From Gammaproteobacteria bacterium (GTDB lineage: Bacteria; Pseudomonadota; Gammaproteobacteria; GCA-001735895): a stretch of DNA of 18,236 bases. Position 1 is the stretch's first letter. Each line of letters opens with the position of its first letter. Below the pieces are notes generated by a model. It ran no database searches. It saw only the letters and a list, made by a program, of their open reading frames with translations, and was not told the DNA's origin. Both the position numbers and the translations under genes were made by a program. Positions 8,803 to 18,236 of the stretch are shown piece after piece. Location: contig JAPUFZ010000284.1 of NCBI GenBank assembly GCA_027293245.1, positions 1-18,236 of the forward strand, given 5' to 3'.

Positions 8803-8832
8803 AAGTTTCAATTAAAAGCTTTAGTTATTGGT

Positions 8833-10998
8833 TTAATCGAGTTGCAATATCAAAGCCGCCAACGGAGGCAGGTTTAAGTTTAGTGAATGCTCACGTCCAT
8901 GGGCACCTATTTGTTCGGAATTTACTGCCCCCAGGTTACCGACCCCACTTCCACCATAGGCGCTGGCATCACTGTTAAATCGCTCCCGGTACCGACCAGC
9001 GGCGGGCACACCAATGCGGTAATTGTGCCGCACTATGGGCGTCATATTGCACACCACGACGACTAACTCGGCCGGGTTTTTGCCGCGACGCAAAAATGAA
9101 ATCACGCATTGTTGGTTATCACTACAATCAATCCATTCGAAGCCGCCAGCGTCGAAATCAATTTCATAGAGTGCCGGGGAAGTCTGGTAGAGCCGATTTA
9201 AGTCTTTTACCAGCTGTCGTATGCCCGCGTGTAAGGGAAGGTCTAGCAGATGCCAGTCGAGCGATGTTGAGTGGTTCCATTCGCGTTGCTGAGCGAACTC
9301 GCCGCCCATGAATAATAGTTTCTTGCCCGGATGGCCATACATAAACGTATAATAAAGGCGTAAGTTAGCAAACGCCTGCCAGCTGCTCCCGGGCATGCGT
9401 CCAATCAACGAACTCTTGCCGTGAACAACTTCATCGTGCGACAGCGGCAGGATAAAATTCTCATTAAACGCGTATAGCAGTCCGAATGTGAGTTTATCAT
9501 GGTGATAGCTACGATGAACCGGGTCTTCCTTGAAAAATGCCAGGCTGTCGTTCATCCAGCCCATATTCCATTTGTAGCTAAAACCCAGTCCGCCGTTATA
9601 GATCGGGTGTGAGACCTGCGGCCAGGCAGTGGATTCTTCGGCGATGGTCACGCCCCCCCGGGCGTGTACCTGTTCGTTCATGCGGCGTAAAAATGCGACC
9701 GCCTCCAGATTTTCGTTACCACCGTACTGATTGGGTAGCCATTCACCGGGTTCACGCGAGTAATCCAGATACAACATAGAAGATACTGCGTCGACTCTCA
9801 AGGCGTCGATGTGGAATTCCTCGATCCAGAACAGGGCGCTGGCGAGCAGGTAGTTCACTACCTCGGCGCTGCCGAAATTAAATATCAGCGTACCCCAGTC
9901 CTGATGCGCGCCCTGGCGTGGATCGGCATGCTCGTACAGATGGCTACCATCGAACAGGCCCAGACCAAATTCATCACGCGGAAAATGCGCCGGAACCCAG
10001 TCCATGATCACGCCTATCTCCTGCTGGTGACATGCATCGATAAAATACTTGAAATCTTCGGGGTTGCCGAAGCGGTAGGTCGGTGCGAATAAACCGATCG
10101 GCTGATAACCCCAGGACCCGTCGAAAGGGTGTTCGGTCACCGGCAGTAATTCGATATGGGTATAGCCCATCTCGCGTACATACGCGACCAGATCTGATGC
10201 CAGATCACGGTAACTTAAGAAACTGTTATTATTACCTCGTCGCCAGGATCCAAGATGAACTTCGTAGGTCGCCATCGGTCCATCGAGCGTATTTTTCTCG
10301 CTTCGATTCGATATCCAGCTATCGTCCTGCCACTGGTAATCGTCATAATGTACAATCGAGGCATTGCCTGGCGGCGACTCCATGCGTCGCGCAAAAGGAT
10401 CTGCCTTGAGGGGTAATAGTCCCCCTTCAGCATCGAGTAGTTCGAACTTATAAAGCTCACCCGAGCCCATGCCGGGAATAAATAAATCCCAGACGCCGTT
10501 ATTGAGGTGCAAACGCATCGGGTGACGGCGGCCATCCCAGTCGTTGAATGAACCGACGACACTGACCCGGCTGGCGTTTGGTGCCCAAACCGCGAAGTGC
10601 ACGCCTTTGACTTCGTCAAGTTCAATTAAATTGGCACCGAGTTTATCGTCCAGCTTCAGGTGCGAGCCTTCTCGCATCAGGTGACGATCTAGATCGCCAA
10701 GCGGCGAAGGGAACCGATAGGGGTCGTCGATTACTCGACTATTGCCCTGCTCGATCAGACGAAGCCGATAGTCTGTCGTAGGCAAGGGTAGACGCGCCTC
10801 GAACAGCCCATCGGCGTGGATGCGATTCATTTTCGCTAATGGTTTTTCGTCCACGGTCACCAGTTCGACTGCCTGCGCCTGCGGCTGCCAGCAGCGAACA
10901 ACCCAGTTTTTTCGCGCGCTGCGTGGTCCCAGAACCTTAAATGGGTCTCGGTTTACGCCAAGCGCGATGGTATCGATATTGTGTTTCAGCGTCGCCAT
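8833..10998 (-). CDS. glgB: 1,4-alpha-glucan branching enzyme
   Basis: This GH13 enzyme cuts a 1,4-glucan chain and rejoins it by an alpha-1,6 bond, making glycogen branches. It has 721 residues; E. coli GlgB has 728. The full long form is present: a first N-terminal beta-sandwich (about 15-100), a CBM48 module (about 130-215, with GVHFAVWAPNASRVSVVGSF and NDWDGRRHPM), the catalytic barrel and a C-terminal domain. Catalytic residues are Asp403 in ALRVDAVSSMLY, Glu454 in TIAEESTAWP and Asp522 in LPLSHDEVVHGKSSL. VIMDWVPAHFP (330-340) is region I. It starts with ATG 11 bases after the glgA stop, the synthesis partner it works with. Confidence 0.97.
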   Translation of the reverse strand: MATLKHNIDTIALGVNRDPFKVLGPRSARKNWVVRCWQPQAQAVELVTVDEKPLAKMNRIHADGLFEARLPLPTTDYRLRLIEQGNSRVIDDPYRFPSPLGDLDRHLMREGSHLKLDDKLGANLIELDEVKGVHFAVWAPNASRVSVVGSFNDWDGRRHPMRLHLNNGVWDLFIPGMGSGELYKFELLDAEGGLLPLKADPFARRMESPPGNASIVHYDDYQWQDDSWISNRSEKNTLDGPMATYEVHLGSWRRGNNNSFLSYRDLASDLVAYVREMGYTHIELLPVTEHPFDGSWGYQPIGLFAPTYRFGNPEDFKYFIDACHQQEIGVIMDWVPAHFPRDEFGLGLFDGSHLYEHADPRQGAHQDWGTLIFNFGSAEVVNYLLASALFWIEEFHIDALRVDAVSSMLYLDYSREPGEWLPNQYGGNENLEAVAFLRRMNEQVHARGGVTIAEESTAWPQVSHPIYNGGLGFSYKWNMGWMNDSLAFFKEDPVHRSYHHDKLTFGLLYAFNENFILPLSHDEVVHGKSSLIGRMPGSSWQAFANLRLYYTFMYGHPGKKLLFMGGEFAQQREWNHSTSLDWHLLDLPLHAGIRQLVKDLNRLYQTSPALYEIDFDAGGFEWIDCSDNQQCVISFLRRGKNPAELVVVVCNMTPIVRHNYRIGVPAAGRYRERFNSDASAYGGSGVGNLGAVNSEQIGAHGREHSLNLNLPPLAALILQLD

Positions 10999-11009
10999 GC
11001 AGTATGCAG

Positions 11010-12572
11010 TTATGTCAGTTCGTAGAGCTGTTTCTGGTAGAGGTCGATACTATCCGTCCAGCTAAAACGCTTTGCTGCTGCTTTCTTGCGCATGGCCTGC
11101 CATTTTTCTGGTTTACTCTTTGCGACCAGCGCACGCTGCAAAGTAGCAATCAGATTGTCGGCCTGCCCGGTTGGGTTTTTTCCGGTAAAGGTGAAACCGG
11201 TGACATTATCTTCGACCGTATCGCGTAGTCCGCCGACATGGTGAACCAGGCAAGGTTGTCCCGCACGCATCGCCAGCATCTGGCTGATGCCGCAGGGTTC
11301 AAATGAACTTGGCATCAGGAACAAATCGCCCATTTCGTAGAGCGCCTTCACCAACTCTTCGGAGTAGCCGCGCAGGAATATGAAATTATTGTTTCGAGCT
11401 GCGGTTTCGGCCAGAAATAGTTCGTAGTCCGGGTCACCGCTTCCGACCATAATCAGCAAACCATTCTGGTCCAGTGTTTGCAGTACAGCTTCTAATGCAG
11501 GTCGACTTGAACTCGTAGCCTGGCGTAGCAGCCGAACCTTTTGCTCGGTGACGCGCCCGACGCTGGTGAGTATAAATTTGGGGCGTCTTCTGCTTAGTTC
11601 GGACAGGCGTTTTTGCGCAATAAAGAGTGGGCTGGAGAGCGTCGAATTCGCTGCGGCCATGAGCAATAGCTGGTCATGCATCAGGTCCAGTAGTGACCCC
11701 CAGTTAGCCAATGCGGTTGTGGGTTTTTTGGGATACTCGCAGCCGTTGAGAATACCGAATAGACGATTCCCGGTCTGCGCGGCACGCAAATCCTTTTCCA
11801 GGCCCTCGCCGCCATACTGACCAAGCTCGGCGACCTCGCTGGGACGCAATATTTCCTCTGCATAGGAGGGCGATACCGTGTGTACTGCATCGGCCAGGCG
11901 TATGCCCACTGCCATCGGGTTAACGCAGTCTGGCCAGCGCGGATCTGCGAGCTGTGCAGTTTTATACTTCAGGTCTGGATACCATTGCTGAAGAGATGAG
12001 TCATCGCCAGCAAATGGCCGAATTCCCTGCAGGGCAAGGTTATGGATGGTAAAAACGCAACGTATGCGTTTTAACGCCTTATACACCGGGTCGTAGCGGC
12101 GCAGGATCAGTAGAAATGCCGCATGCCAGTCGTGCAGGTGTATCACATCGATTTTGCCGAATGCGGTTTTGACGATTGCACTGGCTGCCGCCTTGCAAAA
12201 CAGTGCAAATTTGATTGCGTCGGTGGCGAATGGACGTTCAGCCAGATCGTCGCAATAAATCTGACCCTTGCCACAGGTACTGAATAATGGGTGCTCGATG
12301 ACGTAATGATGTACATTGGCAAGCGTTTCCCGACCGGCTACCCTGTATAGCTCGAGTGTCTCCGCTACTCCGCCAAAACTTACCTTGAGGCGGGTCATCT
12401 TTTCGGCCCCGGGTAACTCGTTCAATGTACCATAGGCAGGGGTAAGCACCGATATAGTGCTGCCGCGCTTCGACAGCGCCTTCGGTATGTCGCGGACCAC
12501 ATCGCCAATACCGCCTACCTTACCGCCTGGCAGGGCGTCGTTTTCAGCAGCGATGATTAATATATGGGACAT
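11010..12572 (-). CDS. glgA: glycogen synthase (ADP-glucose), divergent form
   Basis: This GT5 enzyme adds glucose from ADP-glucose to the non-reducing end of glycogen. It has 520 residues against 477 in E. coli. KVGGIGDVVRDIP (18-30) matches the nucleotide-sugar loop near the N-terminus (KxGGL-type). HLHDWHAAF (145-153) carries the conserved histidine. GRVTEQK (339-345) supplies Arg340 and Lys345, equivalent to the Arg/Lys of SRLTxQKG. SSFEPCGISQMLAMR (422-436) supplies Glu425. HHVGGLRDTV closes the site. It departs from typical GlgA around 275-345: the usual LNGID..W.P reads LNGCEYPKKP, followed by a longer insert. Its ATG overlaps the pgi stop (TAATG), implying translational coupling. Function as glycogen synthase is well supported by motifs and neighbours. 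Confidence 0.93.
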   Translation of the reverse strand: MSHILIIAAENDALPGGKVGGIGDVVRDIPKALSKRGSTISVLTPAYGTLNELPGAEKMTRLKVSFGGVAETLELYRVAGRETLANVHHYVIEHPLFSTCGKGQIYCDDLAERPFATDAIKFALFCKAAASAIVKTAFGKIDVIHLHDWHAAFLLILRRYDPVYKALKRIRCVFTIHNLALQGIRPFAGDDSSLQQWYPDLKYKTAQLADPRWPDCVNPMAVGIRLADAVHTVSPSYAEEILRPSEVAELGQYGGEGLEKDLRAAQTGNRLFGILNGCEYPKKPTTALANWGSLLDLMHDQLLLMAAANSTLSSPLFIAQKRLSELSRRRPKFILTSVGRVTEQKVRLLRQATSSSRPALEAVLQTLDQNGLLIMVGSGDPDYELFLAETAARNNNFIFLRGYSEELVKALYEMGDLFLMPSSFEPCGISQMLAMRAGQPCLVHHVGGLRDTVEDNVTGFTFTGKNPTGQADNLIATLQRALVAKSKPEKWQAMRKKAAAKRFSWTDSIDLYQKQLYELT

Positions 12573-14233
12573 TATTTAAGGCTACTAGACGAGCTATTGC
12601 TGTAGTTTATTAAAGCATTCGTCGATGAGTCATGCGAACTGGTTTCAACATCGTTTTGTATTTCATCGGCGATGGTGCCTGCGAGTTGCTTGCCGAGCTC
12701 GACGCCCCACTGGTCAAACGAGTTGATGTTCCAGATCGCGCCTTGCACGAATACCTTGTGTTCGTAAAGCGCGATCAGCATTCCCAGCGTGTGGGGATCA
12801 AGTTGTTGAAACAGCAGCGTGTTGCTTGGTCGGTTACCGGAAAACACCTTGTGGGGTAATAGTTGCTCGAGCGCCTCGCCCGACAAACCCTGGGCGGTGA
12901 GTTCTGCCTTTGCTTCGATTTCCGTCTTGCCGCGCATCAATGCCTCGGATTGGGCGAAGCAATTCGCCATTAGCAGACTATGATGGTTGCCGACAGGGTT
13001 GTGGCTTTGTATCGGTAGCAGAAAATCTACCGGCACCAGTCTTGTGCCCTGGTGTAATAGCTGGAAGAAGGCGTGCTGACCATTGGTACCTGGCTCGCCC
13101 CAGAGCACCGCTCCGGTGGTGTAATCATCGATCGGTTCGCCGTCACGGCTCACCGATTTGCCGTTACTCTCCATATCGAGTTGTTGCAAAAAAGCGGGAA
13201 ATCGATGCAAATACTGATCATAAGGTTCGACCGCATAACTCTCAGCAGCAAAAAAATTATGATACCAGACACCGATCAGCGCCAGTAATACCGGCATATT
13301 TTGTTGTAACGGAGCCTTTCGGAAATGCTGATCCATATCGTGCGCGCCGCATAAAATTTCTTCAAATCGATCCATACCGATGGCCAGCGCAATCGGCAAA
13401 CCGATCGCCGACCACAACGAATAGCGGCCACCTACCCAGTCCCAGAACTCAAACATATTGGCGGTGTCAATTCCAAACGCTGCGGCCTGTTCGGTATTGG
13501 TCGAGACGGCGACAAAATGGCTAGCGATAGCGTTTTCATCACCCACCTTTTGCATAAACCAGTCCCTGGCCGTATACGCATTGGTCAGGGTCTCCTGTGT
13601 GGTAAAGGTTTTCGAGGCAACGATAAACAGGGTTGACTCCGGCCTCAAAAGTTTGAGTGTTTCACTGATTTGAGTGCCGTCGACATTCGACACGAAATGC
13701 AGCTTCAGTTCTGGATGCCGATAAGATTTCAGCGCTTCACAAACCATTAGTGGCCCGAGGTCGGAACCACCGATACCGATGTTCACCACGTCTTTAATGC
13801 GTTCGCCGCTATAACCTGGCCAGCCACCGTTGCGAACTGCGTCGCTAAATTCGCGCATTTGTGCCAGAACCCTATTGACTGCCGGCATCACGTCTGAGCC
13901 ATCGACTAAAACTGTGCTATTGGTGCGTTTACGCAGGGCGATATGCAAAACGGCCCGCTGCTCGGTGACGTTGATAGGTTCACCGGCGAACATTTGATCG
14001 CGCAGCCACTCGACTCGAGTCTCACGGGCCAGCTTTAACAACAGATCGAGGGTTTCGTCGGTTATGCGATTTTTCGAGTAATCGAGCAACAGATTATCGA
14101 GATGGAGTGAAAACTTCTCAGCGCGCCGTGGGTCATCGGTGAACAGATCGCGCATGTGAATAGCTTCGATCGAACGTTGATGATCCACCAAAGCTTGCCA
14201 GATATCCGTCTGGGTTAACGAATGCATGGCCAT
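12572..14233 (-). CDS. pgi: glucose-6-phosphate isomerase
   Basis: This enzyme interconverts fructose-6-phosphate and glucose-6-phosphate. It has 553 residues, as usual for the bacterial/eukaryotic SIS-domain family. Visible motifs are [11 protein letters not shown] (151-161), SKTFTTQET (207-215), [13 protein letters not shown] (268-280, with Arg270), [12 protein letters not shown] (354-365, catalytic Glu355), [15 protein letters not shown] (382-396, His386) and ELGKQLA (512-518, Lys514). The last 20 residues form a serine-rich tail (ten of the final 22 are serine or threonine) beyond the conserved fold. It starts 6 bases after the pgm stop at ATG 14233; an ATG two codons later is also possible. 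Its last base positions overlap the glgA start. Placement in the glg operon suggests carbon enters storage from fructose-6-phosphate, so from gluconeogenesis as well as from sugars. Confidence 0.96.
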   Translation of the reverse strand: MAMHSLTQTDIWQALVDHQRSIEAIHMRDLFTDDPRRAEKFSLHLDNLLLDYSKNRITDETLDLLLKLARETRVEWLRDQMFAGEPINVTEQRAVLHIALRKRTNSTVLVDGSDVMPAVNRVLAQMREFSDAVRNGGWPGYSGERIKDVVNIGIGGSDLGPLMVCEALKSYRHPELKLHFVSNVDGTQISETLKLLRPESTLFIVASKTFTTQETLTNAYTARDWFMQKVGDENAIASHFVAVSTNTEQAAAFGIDTANMFEFWDWVGGRYSLWSAIGLPIALAIGMDRFEEILCGAHDMDQHFRKAPLQQNMPVLLALIGVWYHNFFAAESYAVEPYDQYLHRFPAFLQQLDMESNGKSVSRDGEPIDDYTTGAVLWGEPGTNGQHAFFQLLHQGTRLVPVDFLLPIQSHNPVGNHHSLLMANCFAQSEALMRGKTEIEAKAELTAQGLSGEALEQLLPHKVFSGNRPSNTLLFQQLDPHTLGMLIALYEHKVFVQGAIWNINSFDQWGVELGKQLAGTIADEIQNDVETSSHDSSTNALINYSNSSSSSLK

Positions 14234-14239
14234 AGATTG

Positions 14240-15895
<1,656 letters not shown>

Positions 15896-15897
<2 letters not shown>

Positions 15898-17170
15898 ATC
15901 TCTGCGCGTGAGTCGGCTGGTTCAACATATCCGGAGTAACCAGTACGACGCCCTGTTCAGTAACGCGAAATCCTCTTTTCTTATCCGCCTCATGGTCTTC
16001 ACCGATTACCATGCTTTCTTCAAGGGTACATCCGCGATCGATGATGGCTTTGTTGATCCGGGCGTGTTGGCCGATTTCGACGTCGGGCAGGATGACGCTA
16101 TCGACAACCTCGGCGTAGGAATGAATCTTGACATTAGAGAATAGTAGCGAACGTTTGAGCTGTGCTCCTGAAATAATGCAGCCACCCGAGACCATGGAGT
16201 CCACCGCCATACCACGGCGATCATCCAGATCGAATACAAACTTTGCGGGTGGCAGCTGGGCCTGATGGGTCAGAATCGGCCAGTCCCGATCGTAGAGGTT
16301 CAATTCAGGAGACACATTTACCAGTTCCATGTTAGCTTCCCAAAATGCATCCAACGTCCCGACATCGCGCCAGTAGGCGCGTTTATCGGTGTCCTTATCG
16401 CGAAACGGATGCGCGTATACCTGATATTTTCCGATGATTGACGGGATAATGTTGTTACCGAAATCGTGCGCGGATTTAGGGTCGTCCGCATCTTTAATTA
16501 TTTGCTCATAAAGAAACTCTGTATTGAACAGGTAATTACCCATCGAGGCCAGGCAGTGTCCCGGTTGACCGGGTATCGGCGTGGGTACAGCGGGCTTTTC
16601 ATTGAATTCAACGATTCGTCCCGATTCGTCGGCGGTCAGTACCCCATAGGCACCGGCAGCTTCCTCGATTGGCACTTCGAGACAGGACACGGTCATATCG
16701 GCCCTGTTTTCCACGTGCAAGGCCATCATGTTTCCATAGTCCATCTTGTAAATATGATCGCCCGACAATATCAGCACGTATTTGGGTTTGTGGGCGCGCA
16801 TTATATCGATGTTTTGATACACCGCATCGGCGGTGCCCTGATACCATTCGCCACCGGCGCGTTGCGAGGCGGGGAGAATTTCTACGAACTCGTCAAGCTC
16901 GCTATCGAAACGACTCCAGCCGCGAACCAGATGGCGAATCAACGAGTGCGCCTTGTACTGGGTTAGCACCCCGACCCGACGAATACCCGAGTTGATACAA
17001 TTCGATAGCGGGAAGTCGATAATGCGGAATTTGCCACCGAACGGTACTGCGGGTTTGGCGCGCCAGTCAGTAAGTTCATAAAGTCGGGAACCTCGCCCCC
17101 CAGCAAGTACCAGCGCCAGGGTTTCGCGGGTCAGGCGGCTAACGAAGCGAGAATCTTTTTGAGTATTCAT
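15896..17170 (-). CDS. glgC: glucose-1-phosphate adenylyltransferase (ADP-glucose pyrophosphorylase)
   Basis: This enzyme makes ADP-glucose and pyrophosphate from glucose-1-phosphate and ATP, the committed and regulated step of bacterial glycogen synthesis. It has 424 residues (E. coli 431). The N-terminal nucleotidyltransferase domain has [11 protein letters not shown] (20-30), [18 protein letters not shown] (38-55), [10 protein letters not shown] (108-117), [11 protein letters not shown] (135-145, Asp137) and EFNEKP (188-193, Lys192). From about 295 a left-handed beta-helix domain follows, with [18 protein letters not shown] and repeated I/V-G spacing. Lys39 sits at the same position as the E. 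coli lysine linked to fructose-1,6-bisphosphate activation, so similar allosteric control is likely but inferred. The start is an ATG at 17170 without a good ribosome site. It is the first gene of the eight-gene run, so the main promoter should lie just to its right. Confidence 0.97.
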
Positions 17171-17176
17171 GATGTG

Positions 17177-17182
17177 ATTATA
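17177..17182 (-). promoter_or_regulatory. consensus -10 box very close to glgC start
   Basis: The minus strand reads TATAAT, an exact -10 consensus, ending 6 bases before the glgC ATG. Transcription would then begin at or within a base or two of the A of the ATG, giving a leaderless mRNA. This agrees with the lack of a ribosome site before glgC. No -35 element stands out at 16-18 bases upstream (TATAAC at 17 bases is poor), so it may be a chance AT-rich hexamer and the true promoter may lie further right. Confidence 0.3.
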
Positions 17183-17253
17183 TTTGATTGAGTGGGTCGG
17201 TTATACCTGCGCGTCGATAAATCGCTGTACTGTTTCGAAATCGGGCAGGGTAG

Positions 17254-17481
17254 GGATGGCGCCGCATCCCGATGAATATCGATGGCGCGACCGCGGTTAT
17301 CTACGCCGAACTGGGGTTTCCGGCGCCGCTCGCGCGTGGATTATTCTGCCTCTCGCGTTCGGTTGGCATCCTCGCCCACGCCTGGGAGCAGATGCAACAG
17401 GGCGGGCGCAATAAGGGGCCTATCCCGCGCGACATGATCTGGAGTTATACCGGCCACTCGCCACGCAAAGTGCCTGATTAA
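17254..17481 (+). pseudogene. 3' remnant of a citrate synthase / citryl-CoA lyase-family gene
   Basis: A plus-strand frame, open from 17254 to the TAA at 17479-17481, encodes MNIDGATAVIYAELGFP, then RGLFCLSRSVGILAHAWEQM and QQGGRNKGPIP. This aligns by eye with the C-terminal part of citrate synthases, where NVDFYSG...FAxARTVGWIAHW occurs. The Asp of NIDG corresponds to their C-terminal catalytic aspartate. The GGRNKGP ending is typical of the citryl-CoA lyase-like branch. The rest of the protein, including both catalytic histidines, is absent: an in-frame stop lies at 17251-17253 and glgC begins 100 bases to the left. Only about 70 of an expected 260-430 residues remain. No ribosome site precedes the ATG at 17272. 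It is most likely a decaying, 5'-deleted gene; a small functional protein is unlikely. Confidence 0.75.
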
Positions 17482-17499
17482 AGGTCAAATTCCACGACG

Positions 17500-18236
17500 C
17501 TACTCTTTAACAAACTCTCTGGCGTTCATATTGCGATCGGCAAACTCGCCTATAATTTTGACTTTCTCGTCGGTGCCCTTCAGTACTGCAAGCGGGTCCT
17601 GCAGGTCGCCAACGTACCCCATTGCGAACGCACCCGCCTGATAGCCCATTAAGCGAAGCAGATCATCGTTGAGGGTTCGGGCTATTTCGGCTGGACAGGC
17701 CAAATACTGGTTTTCTTCCTGCCGAACCCAACCGACGGAGTAGGTCAGGTTCACGCCCCGGCGGTCTTCATCGCTTGTATTGGCGCCACCACCGTGCAGT
17801 ATTTTGCCATCGTAAAACAGACAGGCTCCGCGGCGCATCTCTGCCTGGACTGGGTTTGCCATGGCCGCGTCTTCGTCGTCGATAGTCGATGTGCCGGGAC
17901 ACAGGTGGGTCGCGCCATTCTCGATGGTGAAATCGGTTAGGGCCCATAAAGTATTGCATTGCACGTGGTAGTCGGGCGGGAATGGAAAAAAATCGAAAGC
18001 CATTTCATCGCGATGCAGTTTCTGTTGCGTTTCACCCGGACTGATGGAAATGATTTGCGTAGTATGAAGCTGTATCGCCGTGGCGTGACGCAAAAATTCT
18101 TTTACCGTGCCTAGCGTCACTGGATTCATCACAAGTTCCCGCGCGGCCGGACTGCGGGCGATCAGCGCACCGGTGCGGCGTGTCAATTGACCGTCGTACT
18201 CGTCGCGCCCATAGGCAGAAGCATCGATATAAGCTT
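17500..18236 (-). CDS. phytanoyl-CoA dioxygenase (PhyH) family protein, 5' end outside window
   Basis: This is a predicted Fe(II)/2-oxoglutarate-dependent oxygenase; the substrate cannot be told from sequence. The frame is open to the window edge (about 245 residues), and reads YGRDEYDGQLTRRTG upstream of the first possible start (TTG at 18186), so the gene begins outside. The iron-binding His-x-Asp is in QKLHRDEMAF (His near 18013-18015). The distal His is in DGKILHGGGANTS (near 17794-17796). An arginine in DRRGVNLTYSVGW is the probable 2-oxoglutarate ligand. NGATHLCPGTST is a family motif between them. The C-terminus ends at a TAA at 17500-17502, 18 bases from the end of the converging citrate-synthase remnant. 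It has no evident link with glycogen metabolism. Confidence 0.85.
   Translation of the reverse strand, partial: AYIDASAYGRDEYDGQLTRRTGALIARSPAARELVMNPVTLGTVKEFLRHATAIQLHTTQIISISPGETQQKLHRDEMAFDFFPFPPDYHVQCNTLWALTDFTIENGATHLCPGTSTIDDEDAAMANPVQAEMRRGACLFYDGKILHGGGANTSDEDRRGVNLTYSVGWVRQEENQYLACPAEIARTLNDDLLRLMGYQAGAFAMGYVGDLQDPLAVLKGTDEKVKIIGEFADRNMNAREFVKE

Noticed and set aside
8809..8811. TTG start for glgP
   Set aside because: An ATG lies three codons downstream with no better signal for the TTG; the family N-terminus does not require the extra residues.
12910..13524. 204-codon plus-strand frame opposite pgi
   Set aside because: pgi here contains all catalytic motifs in an unbroken frame, and the antisense translation is arginine-rich and unstructured; a shadow frame.
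17184..17414. 76-codon plus-strand frame overlapping the citrate-synthase remnant
   Set aside because: The citrate-synthase similarity is in a different frame, and this translation resembles nothing. I checked whether it could be the upstream part joined by a frameshift and saw no family motif in it.
18184..18186. TTG as start codon of the PhyH-family gene
   Set aside because: The frame stays open and protein-like to the window edge (GRDEYDGQL precedes it), so the real start is outside the window.

Overview
The window is dominated by one minus-strand run of eight genes for bacterial glycogen metabolism, read from right to left: glgC, pgm, pgi, glgA, glgB, glgP, glgX, malQ (about 17170 down to 1893). 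A glucokinase gene (glk) faces it from the left on the plus strand. The proteobacterial-type Glk, the ADP-glucose (not UDP-glucose) route and moderate base composition suggest a gammaproteobacterium. That placement is inference from family resemblance; no rRNA or tRNA is present to confirm it.

Layout. Positions 1-208 hold the last 68 codons of an unrecognised plus-strand gene. Positions 209-812 are AT-rich and hold a hairpin (224-254), a cluster of CAGGGAA-type repeats (300-445) and no confident gene. glk occupies 813-1802. A 90-base convergent gap with a perfect 8-bp inverted repeat separates glk from malQ. The eight-gene run follows, with junctions from a 1-base overlap to 34 bases and no internal terminator that I could see. 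Right of glgC lies a 5'-truncated remnant of a citrate-synthase-family gene on the plus strand (17254-17481). Last is the 3' part of a phytanoyl-CoA dioxygenase-family gene on the minus strand, running off the window edge.

How the genes work together. Pgi and Pgm connect fructose-6-phosphate to glucose-1-phosphate. GlgC activates this to ADP-glucose, GlgA polymerises it and GlgB adds branches. GlgP shortens the outer chains, releasing glucose-1-phosphate. GlgX removes the branch stubs and MalQ re-forms longer chains from the released malto-oligosaccharides, freeing glucose that Glk returns to glucose-6-phosphate. The locus thus encodes a closed store-and-recover cycle that needs only fructose-6-phosphate and ATP. 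All catalytic residues I could check are present.

No novel system is convincingly visible. The points most worth a second look are the gene debris directly upstream of glgC, including a possible leaderless promoter; the divergent GlgA; the start sites of glgX and glgP; and the AT-rich repeat-bearing left end.
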